The translations under genes were made by a program, and so were the position numbers. Of a stretch of 64,000 nucleotides of DNA, positions 8,333 through 17,258 are shown one piece after another. The stretch is from Litchfieldia stipae (GTDB lineage: Bacteria > Bacillota > Bacilli > Bacillales > Bacillaceae_L): NCBI RefSeq assembly GCF_014837155.1, contig NZ_JACYHA010000008.1, positions 62,001 through 126,000 on the forward strand, in the 5' to 3' direction. The notes under the pieces were generated by a model. The model saw only the letters and a list, made by a program, of their open reading frames with translations. It was not told the DNA's origin and did not search any database. Numbering within the stretch: the stretch's first letter is position 1; each line of letters opens with the position of its first letter.

Positions 8333-9214
8333 TTAATGCTGCACTAAATCTCCCCCTGGTTTAATATACTTTGAAATGATCCCATGCTTAGGAGAAAAGA
8401 CAAAGCTTATGAAGAAAACGATTCCTGTTGCAAACGCCATTGAGCCAGAAATAGACGTATCGATCCAAGCGGCTATATAATAGCCAACAATTGCTGAAAC
8501 GACTCCAAACAAACTACTTAGAATCAGCATTACGCTCAGCTTATCTGTCCATAAATAGGCTGAAGCGGCAGGTGTAATTAGCATAGCGACAACCATGATG
8601 GAACCCACTGCGTCAAACGAAGCAACAGTTGTAATGGATACGAGACTCATAAAGGCATAATGCATAAATGCGACTGGAAGACCCAAACTAGCAGCTAATG
8701 CTGGGTCAAACGAAGTAATCTTCCACTCTTTATAAAATGCAACAATGAAAACAATGACAATGAGTAATACTAGCGCTAGCAGGGCTGTGGTGGCAGGTAC
8801 ATCTCCAATAACGGGTAAAGAAATGGTATGAAAAGGAACAAACGTGATTTCACCCATTAATGCATGCTTCACATCTAAATGAGCATTCCCTACAGACGTT
8901 GCAATCAATATCACTCCAATAGCAAACAAGGTCGTGAACACTATTCCCATTGAGGCATGAAGTTCAATATCGAGAGAGTTCATCCATTGAACAAGAAATG
9001 ACGTTAGGATACCCGCAATAATGGCTCCAATCAGCATGTGAGACCCACTTAACTCTCGTGTGATGAGGAATGCAATGACAATACCTAGTAGAACTGTATG
9101 ACTAATTGCATCTGACATCATTGCTAATTTCCGAAGAATTAAAAACACTCCTATGAGCCCGCATGATAGCCCTACTAGGGAAGCCGTTAAAATAATCCAT
9201 CCCGTATATGTCAC
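8333..9214 (-). CDS. Manganese/zinc ABC transporter permease (MntD/TroD-like)
   Basis: A 293-residue ABC-3 family permease with about eight or nine membrane segments and the family motif around KEWKITSFDPALAASLGLP. It starts with GTG at 9214 directly after the stop codon of the first permease gene, with GGGGGTGG as binding site. It is the last gene of a four-gene operon in the order binding protein, ATPase, permease, permease, the order of mntABCD and troABCD. Together with the other permease it forms the membrane channel for divalent metal uptake. Manganese is the best guess; zinc is possible. Mn supply would fit the nearby class I RNR if that enzyme uses a dimanganese centre. Confidence 0.88.
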   Translation of the reverse strand: MTYTGWIILTASLVGLSCGLIGVFLILRKLAMMSDAISHTVLLGIVIAFLITRELSGSHMLIGAIIAGILTSFLVQWMNSLDIELHASMGIVFTTLFAIGVILIATSVGNAHLDVKHALMGEITFVPFHTISLPVIGDVPATTALLALVLLIVIVFIVAFYKEWKITSFDPALAASLGLPVAFMHYAFMSLVSITTVASFDAVGSIMVVAMLITPAASAYLWTDKLSVMLILSSLFGVVSAIVGYYIAAWIDTSISGSMAFATGIVFFISFVFSPKHGIISKYIKPGGDLVQH

Positions 9215-10141
9215 TTATTCCACCCCCTTTTCAAGAGCCAAAGTGTTAAGCTGGTGATCTTGCTTCACTTGCTTTTTCTGCTTTCTATACCTCAAATATT
9301 GAAGTAGAACACCCTTTTCTTTTCCAAAAATAAGGGAGACAACAAAAAAGCTTGCTGCAACTACGACAATAAAGGGACCAGTTGGCCAACCACTACCCAA
9401 TGCACTAATCGCAGTTCCAACAGCTCCTGCTCCCCCTCCAAAAATAGCCGAGATCAGAAGCATTGTTTTAAAGGATTCTGTCCAGTAACGAGCACTTACC
9501 GAAGGAATGATAAGTAACGCAGCAATTAAAATGACTCCAACAGCTTGAATACCAATCACAATTGTGGTGACAAGAACGGTCGTGTATAGAATGTTCATCC
9601 AAGTAAGTGACAAGCCCATACCTTTTGCAAAGTCCGGATCAAAAAGGAACAGCTTCCACTCTTTAAATCCAAGAAAGACAACTAAAATGACAAATATAGC
9701 TAGAAACATCATTGTGTTTACATCTGCTCGAACCATCGCTGCTGCCTGACCGAAGATAAATCCATCAAGCCCACTTTGATTTCCAGCAGCTGTCCGGTTG
9801 GTAATTGTCATTAGCATAATCCCCAGTCCGAAGAAAACTGACAGGATCATCCCCATTGCTGTATCCTCTGTTACTCTTGAAGAGGATTGAATCCATTGGA
9901 TCAAGAAAGCACCAACTAAAGCACTAATGGCAGCACCTATGATCAAAATAAACAAATTTTTCTGTCCTGTAAGTAGAAATGCAATGACGACTCCAGGTAA
10001 AGCAGCGTGAGACAATGCATCACTCATTAAGCTTTGCTTGCGCCAATAGGAGATGCATCCCATTATTCCAGCAGCAATTCCAAGGATCATTGTACTAAGT
10101 AGAACCCATTGTGTATTACTGCTCAAGAGTATGGACCACAT
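9215..10141 (-). CDS. Manganese/zinc ABC transporter permease (MntC/TroC-like)
   Basis: Start chosen at ATG 10141 because GGAGGAG precedes it by 7-8 nt; the longer frame to 10180 would lack a binding site and has a non-membrane N-terminus. The 308-residue protein has about eight or nine hydrophobic segments and the ABC-3 motif KEWKLFLFDPDFAKGMGLS. It overlaps the ATPase gene end by 26 bp. The basic C-terminal tail RYRKQKKQVKQDHQ is cytoplasmic. Paralogous to the following permease gene, so the channel is probably a heterodimer. Metal choice between Mn and Zn is not resolved by the permease sequence. Confidence 0.88.
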   Translation of the reverse strand: MWSILLSSNTQWVLLSTMILGIAAGIMGCISYWRKQSLMSDALSHAALPGVVIAFLLTGQKNLFILIIGAAISALVGAFLIQWIQSSSRVTEDTAMGMILSVFFGLGIMLMTITNRTAAGNQSGLDGFIFGQAAAMVRADVNTMMFLAIFVILVVFLGFKEWKLFLFDPDFAKGMGLSLTWMNILYTTVLVTTIVIGIQAVGVILIAALLIIPSVSARYWTESFKTMLLISAIFGGGAGAVGTAISALGSGWPTGPFIVVVAASFFVVSLIFGKEKGVLLQYLRYRKQKKQVKQDHQLNTLALEKGVE

Positions 10142-10880
10142 ATTTTTTCTCCTCCCACAGTAAGCGCATATTACCACCATACGTTTTAGAAATGTTTTCT
10201 TTAGTGAACGTTTCTTCTGTTATTCCATAATCAATCACTGTCTTATTCAACAAAAGAACATGGTCATAATAGGACTCAACTGTCTGTAGGTCATGATGAA
10301 CGACCAGGACTGTTTTCCCATTATCTTTTAGTTCTTTTAAGGTGGCCATGATGGCTCGTTCAGTTGATGCATCAACTCCTGCAAGAGGTTCATCCATGAA
10401 GTAAAGGTCCGCGTTTTGAACTAACGCTCGGGCCAAAAAAACACGTTGCTGCTGTCCTCCAGACAATTGACTAATTTGGCGGTTAGCATAAGCAGACATC
10501 CCCATTTTCTCAAGAGCATCATGTGCTTTTCTCTTATGTGAACGGGATGGCCATTTCAGCCATCCGATTTCTTTGTATAACCCCATAGTCACAACATCTA
10601 GAGCATCGGTTGGAAAATCCCAATCTACCGAACCACGTTGTGGAACATAGCCAATTCTACTCTTCACCTTATTTAATGGCGATCCAAAAAAGGAGACTGT
10701 TCCTGACAATGCAGGGTGAAGATTTAGCATTGTTTTTATTAAAGTTGATTTTCCCGCTCCATTAGGCCCGACTATCCCAGTAAGGGAGCCGGCCTCAATC
10801 TCCAAATTTACATCATTGAGTACAGTATTCTTCCGATATGCCGCTGCTAAATGATGAACTGTAAGTACTGTATCTGACAC
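10116..10880 (-). CDS. Manganese/zinc ABC transporter ATP-binding protein (MntB/TroB-like)
   Basis: A 254-residue ATPase starting with GTG at 10880, two bases after the stop of the binding protein gene. Walker A GPNGAGKST, signature LSGGQQQRVFLARAL, Walker B LYFMDEPLAGVD and the switch His in VVHHDLQTV are intact. The phrase GVDASTE after Walker B and YVPQRGSVDWDFP are typical of metal-uptake ATPases of this cluster. It energises import through the two downstream permeases. Identity as a metal importer is strongly supported by the neighbouring cluster 9 binding protein. Confidence 0.92.
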   Translation of the reverse strand: MSDTVLTVHHLAAAYRKNTVLNDVNLEIEAGSLTGIVGPNGAGKSTLIKTMLNLHPALSGTVSFFGSPLNKVKSRIGYVPQRGSVDWDFPTDALDVVTMGLYKEIGWLKWPSRSHKRKAHDALEKMGMSAYANRQISQLSGGQQQRVFLARALVQNADLYFMDEPLAGVDASTERAIMATLKELKDNGKTVLVVHHDLQTVESYYDHVLLLNKTVIDYGITEETFTKENISKTYGGNMRLLWEEKKYVVHTLEQ

Positions 10881-10881
10881 A

Positions 10882-11838
10882 TTATTCCTCTCCTTTTTTT
10901 AAAGCATTATAGATGGTTTCTACATTATGTCGATACATTCCAATATACGTCCCTTCCTCTGTCCCAGCTGCTCCCATTGCATCTGAGAAGAGTTCTCCAC
11001 CAAGCTCTACCTTTACACCCTCACTTGCAGCACCCTCGATGACAGATTGAATGCTCCGAGAATCAATACTCGATTCAACAAAAATCGCTGGAATCTGATG
11101 TTCCTTTAGGATGGCAATCGTGTCATTGATATCAGAAACACCAATTTCATCCTCCGTGCTCAACCCTTGAAGACCAATGACCTCCATCGCGAACTTGTTT
11201 CCGAAATAACCGAAAGCATCATGGGCAGTAACGAGCATTCTATTGTTTTCAGGAATTGCAGCTAACTTCTCAGCTGCCTCATCTTGTAAGGCATCTAATT
11301 GTGAGAAATAGTCCTGTTTATTTGCTTCCAATTGCTCACTGTGTGCGGGTGCATATTCTTTCAGCTCCTCAACCGCCGCATCTAATGCTTGCTTCCAAAG
11401 CTCAATATCGAACCAAATATGCGGATCAATCACACCTGGCTCTTCTTCCAATAATTGATCCGAACGAACTGTATCTCCAATCGCAAGCACTGGCTTTTCA
11501 TTGCCAATACTTTCAAAAATCTTAACCATATTCACCTCTAAATCAAGCCCGTTATAGAAAATAAGATCTGCCTGATCAATTGTTGAAATATCACTTTGAG
11601 TTGGATTATAGAGATGGGGATCGACTGAAGGTCCCATTAAACTCTCAACCTCAATCAAATCTCCTCCAATTACAGATAAGGGTTCTCCAATCTGTGCAAT
11701 TGTTGTCACGACGTTAATCTTATCCACTTCTCCGTTCTCACGATTTGTTGTGAGGCTATTACTATCCGTACAACCAACTCCTATCAGCATTCCGATTGTA
11801 ATAACTAGCCCATACATCCATTTTCTTTTCCTTAACAT
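10882..11838 (-). CDS. Metal-binding lipoprotein, MntA/TroA-type
   Basis: Start taken at ATG 11838, which has GGAGGGG at good spacing; the signal peptide then reads MLRKRKWMYG and ends in lipobox IGVGC with lipidated Cys23 (318 residues). Cluster 9 ligand positions are visible: His75 (DPHLYNPT), His140 (DPHIWFD), His206 (TAHDAFGYFG) and Asp286 (ELFSDAMG). The third ligand is His as in TroA, which handles both Zn and Mn, rather than Glu as in PsaA/MntC of cocci. It captures the metal outside the membrane for the ABC importer encoded downstream. A palindromic TTTCCT-N2-AGGAAA upstream could be an MntR site. Confidence 0.92.
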   Translation of the reverse strand: MLRKRKWMYGLVITIGMLIGVGCTDSNSLTTNRENGEVDKINVVTTIAQIGEPLSVIGGDLIEVESLMGPSVDPHLYNPTQSDISTIDQADLIFYNGLDLEVNMVKIFESIGNEKPVLAIGDTVRSDQLLEEEPGVIDPHIWFDIELWKQALDAAVEELKEYAPAHSEQLEANKQDYFSQLDALQDEAAEKLAAIPENNRMLVTAHDAFGYFGNKFAMEVIGLQGLSTEDEIGVSDINDTIAILKEHQIPAIFVESSIDSRSIQSVIEGAASEGVKVELGGELFSDAMGAAGTEEGTYIGMYRHNVETIYNALKKGEE

Positions 11839-11883
11839 GGTATATCCCCTCCGTATCATTTTAACTCTTTCCTTCGGACAACT

Positions 11884-11919
11884 ATATTAACCAAAGGAAT
11901 AAAAGTTTCCTCAAGGAAA
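11884..11919 (-). promoter_or_regulatory. Candidate MntR-type operator and promoter of the metal transporter
   Basis: A perfect palindrome TTTCCT-CA-AGGAAA (11906-11919) lies about 70 bp upstream of the binding protein start. A TAATAT -10 element reads on the minus strand at 11889-11884; the TTGAGG inside the palindrome would be a -35 at 19-nt spacing. The palindrome resembles manganese-regulator boxes of Bacillus as I remember them, so repression by Mn is plausible but not proven. Confidence 0.42.
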
Positions 11920-11992
11920 GAATATGTCACTAACGAAAGAATGTCAACTGTTTTTTCTGACAATTTAAATTTCATTTTCCAAAAAGACGCAA

Positions 11993-12021
11993 AAAAATCC
12001 CCCAAACTAAATAGTCTGAGG
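11993..12021 (-). terminator. Intrinsic terminator of the chemotaxis receptor gene
   Basis: On the minus strand CCCTCAGAC pairs with GTTTGGGGG (with G-T pairs) around TATTTA, followed by ATTTTTTT, 20 nt after the receptor stop codon. Confidence 0.8.
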
Positions 12022-12040
12022 GAAACAAATTATTATTCAC

Positions 12041-14017
12041 TTATATTTTAAATCGATTCAATAAGTCTCTAAGTTCTTCAGCTACATGAGCTGCTTCTTC
12101 AATTGAAGCCGTAATTTCTTGAATTGATGATAATTGCTCTTCAGAAGATGCAGCAACTTCATGAATATATTTAGAGGATTCGGTTGATTTTCCTAAATTA
12201 TCGTTAATGACATATTCAACTTCTTTTACCTTTGATAATAGGTTTTCAATTTCTACAAAGATTTTATCCACTTCATTCGTAGATTCTTCTGTAGAGTGGT
12301 AGACATTCTGTAGACTTTCATTAACTTCTTTTAATCTCTCCATGCCAGTTCCAAATTGCGATGTTCCAGATTCAATTTCCACCACTGCACTTGCTGTTTC
12401 AGATTGAATTTCATTGACAAGCTCTGAAATTTGTTCCGCTGAACCCGCAGATTGCTCAGCAAGCTTCCTAACCTCATTTGCAACGACCGCGAAGCCTTTT
12501 CCATGTTCTCCAGCTCTTGCTGCCTCAATTGAAGCATTTAATGCTAGTAAATTCGTTTGCTTTGTAATACCAGAAATCATTTCAACAATATTACCAATCT
12601 CCGAAGAACGATTACCTAATCTGCGAACAATTTCAGATGAACGTCGAACCGAATCTTGGATCTCAGACATCTGCTTAATGAGAGATTTAATTTCTGTATT
12701 CGCACCATCGACTTCTTTATAAGCATTTTTTGTGATCTCAGAAACCAATAACGAATGATCTTTGATTTCTGATACACTTTGAGTAATAACGTTCATTGAT
12801 TCCAGATTTTCTGTATTCCCCTGTTCTTGTTCGGCTGATATTTCAGCTGATTTCTGAACATTTCTAGTAACCATACCAGATAACTGTGCCATTTCCTCTG
12901 CACCTTCTGATAATGCAGCCGTGCTCTCTGAAACGACCTCTCCTTTTTGGAGTATCCCACCGATTAAATCCTGTAGACTATCAAGTAAGGAATTGAAGTT
13001 GTTTGCTAAATCTCCTACTTCATCTTTTCTATTAATCGTTAATCTCTGGGTCAGATCGCCCTTGTTTGATGCTAGTTCTTCAATTCTGTTATTTATTACA
13101 TTTATTGGTTTAATTAGACGACGATTGATGACATAACTAATGATTGCACCTAATACGATGAAGACAATGGTAATGATGATGAAGTAGTTCAACAACGAAT
13201 TTGCATCCGCAAAAGCCTCTTTTGTAGGAACTGAAGCCATAATCCCCCAATCCATTTCGCTCGCTTTGCTGTAAAAGATTAAACTATTTTCACCATTAAA
13301 GGTTGTTTCAATAACATCCGTTTCACCATTCATGCTATTACTTACTAATTTATCTAAATCACTATTTTCATAGTCAGCAATATTTTTGTTAATGGTATCT
13401 TCTTTATTTTTTCCGGCAACGATTGTCCCATCGCTTGTAAAGACCGTGACGTAACCACTTTTCCCCAACTTCATATTCGAGATAATATTTAAAAGACTTT
13501 CAATTGGAGATCCTCCTGAAGCTACCCCTACAAGTTCCCCGTTATGGCCATAGACTGGAGCAGATGTTAAGACAATCGGAGCCCCATTTAAGCTTGGTGT
13601 TTCTGAAGGAACTGGGTTATAGGCTTGGGTCAGCTCATTCATACCTCCTATATAATGGGGAAAATCAATCGCTGGAATTTGAGCTCCCCCTAGGTATAAA
13701 GTCCCTTTTGCGTCAATAAAAGCAAATCCATCGGGGTTATCCAATCTTTGTGCAATTCTCCCACCCAATGCATCTGCTTTTTCTACATCACTTTCTTTTA
13801 ACTCATCGGCTTCAGCCATATACGACAATGTTTCTTCTTTTCCTTTTATCCATATATCAATATTCGCCTTTACAGACTCTAGTTGATCATAGGCTTGACT
13901 TTCAAATCTCTCATAAAGAAATGATTTAGCTTTCAAATAACCGAATGCAGAAATACTGATCATTGAGATTGAAATTAATAAGCTTATTATTAAAGTATTC
14001 TTAACTACTAACTTCAC
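12041..14017 (-). CDS. Methyl-accepting chemotaxis protein with dCache-type sensor
   Basis: A transmembrane chemoreceptor of about 658 residues. The GTG at 14017 has AAGGAGAG upstream and directly precedes the first membrane helix; the ATG at 14047 is an alternative without a binding site. Order: TM1 (about 5-25), large extracellular double-Cache region (about 30-270), TM2 (about 278-300), HAMP (300-355), long coiled-coil signalling domain with the conserved hairpin tip [20 protein letters not shown]. It relays extracellular small-molecule signals to CheA/CheW. No C-terminal pentapeptide for CheR/CheB docking is seen. A c-di-GMP riboswitch with terminator lies upstream, so receptor level should follow c-di-GMP, linking chemotaxis to the motile/sessile decision. 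Confidence 0.94.
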   Translation of the reverse strand: MKLVVKNTLIISLLISISMISISAFGYLKAKSFLYERFESQAYDQLESVKANIDIWIKGKEETLSYMAEADELKESDVEKADALGGRIAQRLDNPDGFAFIDAKGTLYLGGAQIPAIDFPHYIGGMNELTQAYNPVPSETPSLNGAPIVLTSAPVYGHNGELVGVASGGSPIESLLNIISNMKLGKSGYVTVFTSDGTIVAGKNKEDTINKNIADYENSDLDKLVSNSMNGETDVIETTFNGENSLIFYSKASEMDWGIMASVPTKEAFADANSLLNYFIIITIVFIVLGAIISYVINRRLIKPINVINNRIEELASNKGDLTQRLTINRKDEVGDLANNFNSLLDSLQDLIGGILQKGEVVSESTAALSEGAEEMAQLSGMVTRNVQKSAEISAEQEQGNTENLESMNVITQSVSEIKDHSLLVSEITKNAYKEVDGANTEIKSLIKQMSEIQDSVRRSSEIVRRLGNRSSEIGNIVEMISGITKQTNLLALNASIEAARAGEHGKGFAVVANEVRKLAEQSAGSAEQISELVNEIQSETASAVVEIESGTSQFGTGMERLKEVNESLQNVYHSTEESTNEVDKIFVEIENLLSKVKEVEYVINDNLGKSTESSKYIHEVAASSEEQLSSIQEITASIEEAAHVAEELRDLLNRFKI

Positions 14018-14120
14018 TGCCTGACACTCTCCTTGTGTTTTTACCATTTCTTTTAACTTTTAGCTGTTTTCTCAAAGTTTGTTGTTGTTTTGAAATTAAT
14101 TATTGAGAATAAGATTTCTA

Positions 14121-14238
14121 GCAGACTGAATACACGTAGACTCCCGTGGGATTAGTGGCCAAAGTGAGACCCCGCAGGAACTTAGTGACGAGGAGGCTCA
14201 CCAGTCACCCCACAGGACGCGGAGTGTATTCAGGCTGC
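14121..14238. repeat. Dispersed palindromic intergenic repeat (about 118 bp)
   Basis: The element begins GCAGACTGAATACAC and ends GTGTATTCAGGCTGC, so its ends are inverted repeats. The middle contains GTAGACTCCCGTGGGA and a matching GGAGTGTATTC region that would fold into a long imperfect hairpin. Elements of this type (core TAGACTCC-TGTGGGA and GACCCCGCAGG) are scattered through Bacillus genomes. This one sits between the c-di-GMP riboswitch terminator and the chemotaxis gene. A shorter related fragment lies at about 60388-60410. Confidence 0.7.
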
Positions 14239-14286
14239 GGTATTAAAAGCACAATATATACGAAAACAGCCTAACTTTTAGACAAA

Positions 14287-14316
14287 GAAAAAAACCCACC
14301 CGAAATAAGTGGATTT
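14287..14316 (-). terminator. Terminator directly downstream of c-di-GMP aptamer
   Basis: The minus strand reads AATCCAC, loop TTATTTCGG, GTGGGTT and then TTTTTC. It begins about 11 nt after the aptamer, so it is the probable expression platform of the riboswitch. Confidence 0.8.
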
Positions 14317-14326
14317 ATCAAATAAA

Positions 14327-14418
14327 ACCAGCTTGTTCGGTAACCCAGCTGCCATAACAATTGTCGTAGGCCTGTGGCTTTGCGTCCTTACCTTTCGATA
14401 AGTTTGCCATTTCGTAAG
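14327..14418 (-). promoter_or_regulatory. c-di-GMP-I (GEMM) riboswitch upstream of chemoreceptor
   Basis: The minus strand has every conserved block of the class I c-di-GMP aptamer: ATGGCAAAC, a GAAA tetraloop hairpin (TTATCGAAAGGTAA), GGACGCAAAGCCAC, AGGCCTACG (tetraloop receptor side), ATGGCAGCTGGGTTACCGA. The next gene on that strand is the methyl-accepting chemotaxis protein. Aptamer and adjacent terminator suggest transcriptional control by c-di-GMP. Whether c-di-GMP turns the gene on or off cannot be told by eye. Confidence 0.95.
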
Positions 14419-14505
14419 TTAAGTAATGATTAATTTTTGAACTCATTTATTCTAGCACATAGCAGGTATTATGTTCTAGTAGAGATTGCCTATGAAATTA
14501 TTTAC

Positions 14506-14540
14506 CAAAAAAGCCCCTTACACAAAGTAAGGAGCTTCCA
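14506..14540 (-). terminator. Intrinsic terminator of the Bce-like operon
   Basis: On the minus strand AGCTCCTTAC pairs with GTAAGGGGCT around TTTGT, followed by TTTTTT. It lies 16-50 nt after the permease stop codon. Confidence 0.88.
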
Positions 14541-14555
14541 AAAATCTTCACTATA

Positions 14556-16418
14556 TCACAGAACCGCTTTAACCTGCTTCGTGTAGAAAAAGCGAACAAT
14601 ATAAAAGTACACAATCTGGATGAGTAAAAAGACACCTAATACTGATAGAGATACCTTTGTTAAGTCATGATAGAAAAGGCGTGATAATGCAGTTAAAGCA
14701 ACTGCCCCATGAATCAGTGCGACTACAATTGGTGTGAAGAAAAGAATTGCTGTTTGTCTTGTAAGAACCTTCTTCAATTCTTTCTCTGTTAAGCCTATTT
14801 TTGCAATCGAATGAAACTTCTGCTTGTCTTCATCTAGGTCTGCATACAGTCGGAAATATAAGAAGCTTCCAGCTGATACAAAAAAGACAATTCCTATAAA
14901 TAATCCTACAAATAGGACCAAACCGTACTGCATATTTAATTGATATATCGCGTACTCCCTAGCCATGAAATGATAAGAAGGGAATAACTTCTCGATTTTT
15001 TTTGAAGCAGCTATGACATTTTCTTCCCCATCAGTTACCTGCCAAGCATGGTAATTCGTTTCCCTGACTGGTGCTCCCAGCTGCTCAAATTCTTGATCAG
15101 ACACAACATAATAAGAATCCGTTTCTGGTAGAGCTCTAGAATAAATCACTTCTTCTGGTAATAACGTAACACCAGAACTTAACTCAATCGATTGCTCCAA
15201 CAGCTCTTCAGTTTGCCCGAAGTTTGTTCCAGTAAATTCAACGACTTTTACCTCACCATTTGCAATATCAATAGTCTCTTCTCCAAGTAATTGCGCAAAT
15301 CGATTATAATCTGATTCCTTCGCAATAAGAGACGAATCCTCACCAATCTCATAATAATGAAAAACAACATGTTCATAGTTTGTTTCCACAGCTTCTTCCT
15401 TTAAAACTTCTTCAATTACTGCTACACTCTGGTCCTCTTCATCAGCATCTATTCTATATTCAAAAGAATAAGGATAGTTATTTTTATATCCCGCTGCTAG
15501 AAAGCTTTGAAATCCAAATAACGTGCCAATCGCACTAAATGCTACCGTAGAAATAATGGCAACCATAAAAAAGGTACGTGCATTATCCTTCATTCGGAAT
15601 GAAAGGTCAGATAACAAAATCATATTTGTTTTTCTCCAAAAGAAGCTGTCATTCTTTTTAAATCTGCGAATTAAATAAACACTTAACTGAGTGAATAATA
15701 GATATGTGCCGATAATCACAACGATAATCACTGGAAGCATCACAGCTATTACGATAAGTCCCTCAACAATCAATGATACCGCATATCCTCCTCCAATAAG
15801 GAGAATCGCTAAGAGCGTTAAAAAGAGATTTGCCTTTGGTTCACCTTTTGTCTTCTTATTCCCTTTAATTAAGTCGATTAGCTTTCGACTACGTAACACA
15901 TAGGATACAAATAACGAAATGACGAAAAATAACAAAACAAAGGAAACAAAGGTTATAAGAACCGCTTGAATCGGAAGATAGAAATCTAAGCTCTCATTCA
16001 TAGCAAGCACATTCTCGGCGATCAATAGAATCACTTTTGAAAAAATCAATCCCAACAATATTCCTCCTATTGTTGCGAAAAAACCAATCAACATGTTTTC
16101 CATAAAGACCATGAGACGTATTTGTCTGACTGACATACCTTGTATCATTAGTAACCCAAACTCTTTTTTCCGTGTATTCAAAAACGAACTCATCGAATAG
16201 AGTACAAAGAAAAAGGAAAAGACATAGATGATTCCTGCTGCAATATTCATCCCCTGTTGAACATTTGAATTCAACTCATCTCCAGAAAGTAGCGGATGGA
16301 AAGCAAAAATCGCAAACGTAAAAAACACCATCACTGTGAACATACTGCTAAGGAAGTAAGCCACATACAAGCGTTTGTTGCGAATGACATTATTAAACGC
16401 GAATCTGCGAAAGGTCAT
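14556..16418 (-). CDS. BceB-type ABC transporter permease
   Basis: A 620-residue FtsX-superfamily permease, started at ATG 16418 because AGGAGG lies 8 nt upstream; the ATG six bases earlier is too close. Ten membrane segments are expected, with the first pair after the N-terminal FRRFAFNNVIRNKRLYVAYF motif and a large extracellular domain of about 200 residues (about 310-500) between segments seven and eight. That domain is the hallmark of Bce-type transporters that sense and remove peptide antibiotics such as bacitracin or lantibiotics from their lipid targets. It overlaps the ATPase gene by 26 bp and shares an operon neighbourhood with a Bce-like two-component system. The exact drug is unknown. 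Confidence 0.93.
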   Translation of the reverse strand: MTFRRFAFNNVIRNKRLYVAYFLSSMFTVMVFFTFAIFAFHPLLSGDELNSNVQQGMNIAAGIIYVFSFFFVLYSMSSFLNTRKKEFGLLMIQGMSVRQIRLMVFMENMLIGFFATIGGILLGLIFSKVILLIAENVLAMNESLDFYLPIQAVLITFVSFVLLFFVISLFVSYVLRSRKLIDLIKGNKKTKGEPKANLFLTLLAILLIGGGYAVSLIVEGLIVIAVMLPVIIVVIIGTYLLFTQLSVYLIRRFKKNDSFFWRKTNMILLSDLSFRMKDNARTFFMVAIISTVAFSAIGTLFGFQSFLAAGYKNNYPYSFEYRIDADEEDQSVAVIEEVLKEEAVETNYEHVVFHYYEIGEDSSLIAKESDYNRFAQLLGEETIDIANGEVKVVEFTGTNFGQTEELLEQSIELSSGVTLLPEEVIYSRALPETDSYYVVSDQEFEQLGAPVRETNYHAWQVTDGEENVIAASKKIEKLFPSYHFMAREYAIYQLNMQYGLVLFVGLFIGIVFFVSAGSFLYFRLYADLDEDKQKFHSIAKIGLTEKELKKVLTRQTAILFFTPIVVALIHGAVALTALSRLFYHDLTKVSLSVLGVFLLIQIVYFYIVRFFYTKQVKAVL

Positions 16419-17157
16419 GACCATCCCCTCCTAGCAGAGAAAGAGTATCAATGATTTTTTGGAAAAAAGCCTGGCGATTCTCTCCACGATGGATTTCCGA
16501 ATAGAATTCTCCGTCTCGGATGAAAACCACTCGATTACAATAACTTGCCGCTTGTGGATCATGGGTGACCAACAACATTGTTGTACGCTCATTCTTGTTG
16601 ATCGTCTCTAACATTTCCATGACATCCTTGGACGACTTTGAATCTAGATTCCCTGTTGGTTCATCAGCTAGCAGCATTTTCGGCACATGAATCATCGCTC
16701 TTGCTACAGCAGCTCTTTGCGCTTGACCACCAGAAATTTCGTAGGTGCGTTTATTCATAATAGAGGAGATCCCCAATTTCTCTGCAATTTCCTGTGCCTT
16801 CTGCTTCATCTCTTTTACCTTTTTGCCATCAAGCGTTAACGGAAGGACAATATTCTCCTCCACTGTTAAAGTGTGTAACAGGTTAAAATCCTGAAAAACA
16901 AATCCAAGCTCACGCCTACGGAATTTAGCTAACTCCTCCTTCTTTAGACGATGTGGATTCTTTCCATTAATCAAGATTTCTCCTGTTGTTGGTTCATCGA
17001 TGGTTGCAATCATATTCAAAAGCGTTGTTTTCCCACTACCAGATGGGCCCATAATTCCAACAAATTCGCCCTCTTCAATTGATAAGTTAATATTATTTAA
17101 TGCTTTATAGACTATTTTACCTTCATAGATTTTACTTGCCTGTTTCACTTCTAGCAT
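16393..17157 (-). CDS. BceA-type ABC transporter ATP-binding protein
   Basis: A 254-residue MacB/LolD-family ATPase; ATG 17157 is chosen over the adjoining GTG because of GGGG at 8 nt. Walker A GPSGSGKTT, Q-loop FVFQDFNLLHTL, signature ISGGQAQRAAVARAM, Walker B MLLADEPTGNLD and switch His VTHDPQAA are intact. Together with the overlapping permease gene it forms the transporter that both removes peptide antibiotics and acts as the sensor for the neighbouring kinase. An 82-bp gap separates it from the kinase gene and contains a promoter, so it can be induced separately. Confidence 0.94.
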   Translation of the reverse strand: MLEVKQASKIYEGKIVYKALNNINLSIEEGEFVGIMGPSGSGKTTLLNMIATIDEPTTGEILINGKNPHRLKKEELAKFRRRELGFVFQDFNLLHTLTVEENIVLPLTLDGKKVKEMKQKAQEIAEKLGISSIMNKRTYEISGGQAQRAAVARAMIHVPKMLLADEPTGNLDSKSSKDVMEMLETINKNERTTMLLVTHDPQAASYCNRVVFIRDGEFYSEIHRGENRQAFFQKIIDTLSLLGGDGHDLSQIRV

Positions 17158-17191
17158 CACAAGATCCCCTTCCTCATTCTGATCTGTGATT

Positions 17192-17258
17192 AGTATACCT
17201 TTCTTAACACAACCTTACCTATCGATTCTTCTTTCACTTTCCTTACAACCTTGTAAGG
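17192..17258 (-). promoter_or_regulatory. Candidate inducible promoter and operator of the BceAB-like genes
   Basis: A perfect palindrome CCTTACAA-N2-TTGTAAGG (17241-17258) overlaps the stop codon of the kinase gene. On the minus strand a TATACT -10 element follows at 17197-17192, without a good -35, which fits an activator-dependent promoter. The half site GGTAAGGTTGTG occurs once more between them. Likely the binding site of the partner response regulator; the palindrome centre would be about 65 bp before the start of transcription. Confidence 0.45.

Noticed and set aside
14121..14238. Possible insertion sequence end or MITE with transposase
   Set aside because: No transposase frame and no target duplication visible; treated as a dispersed palindromic repeat.
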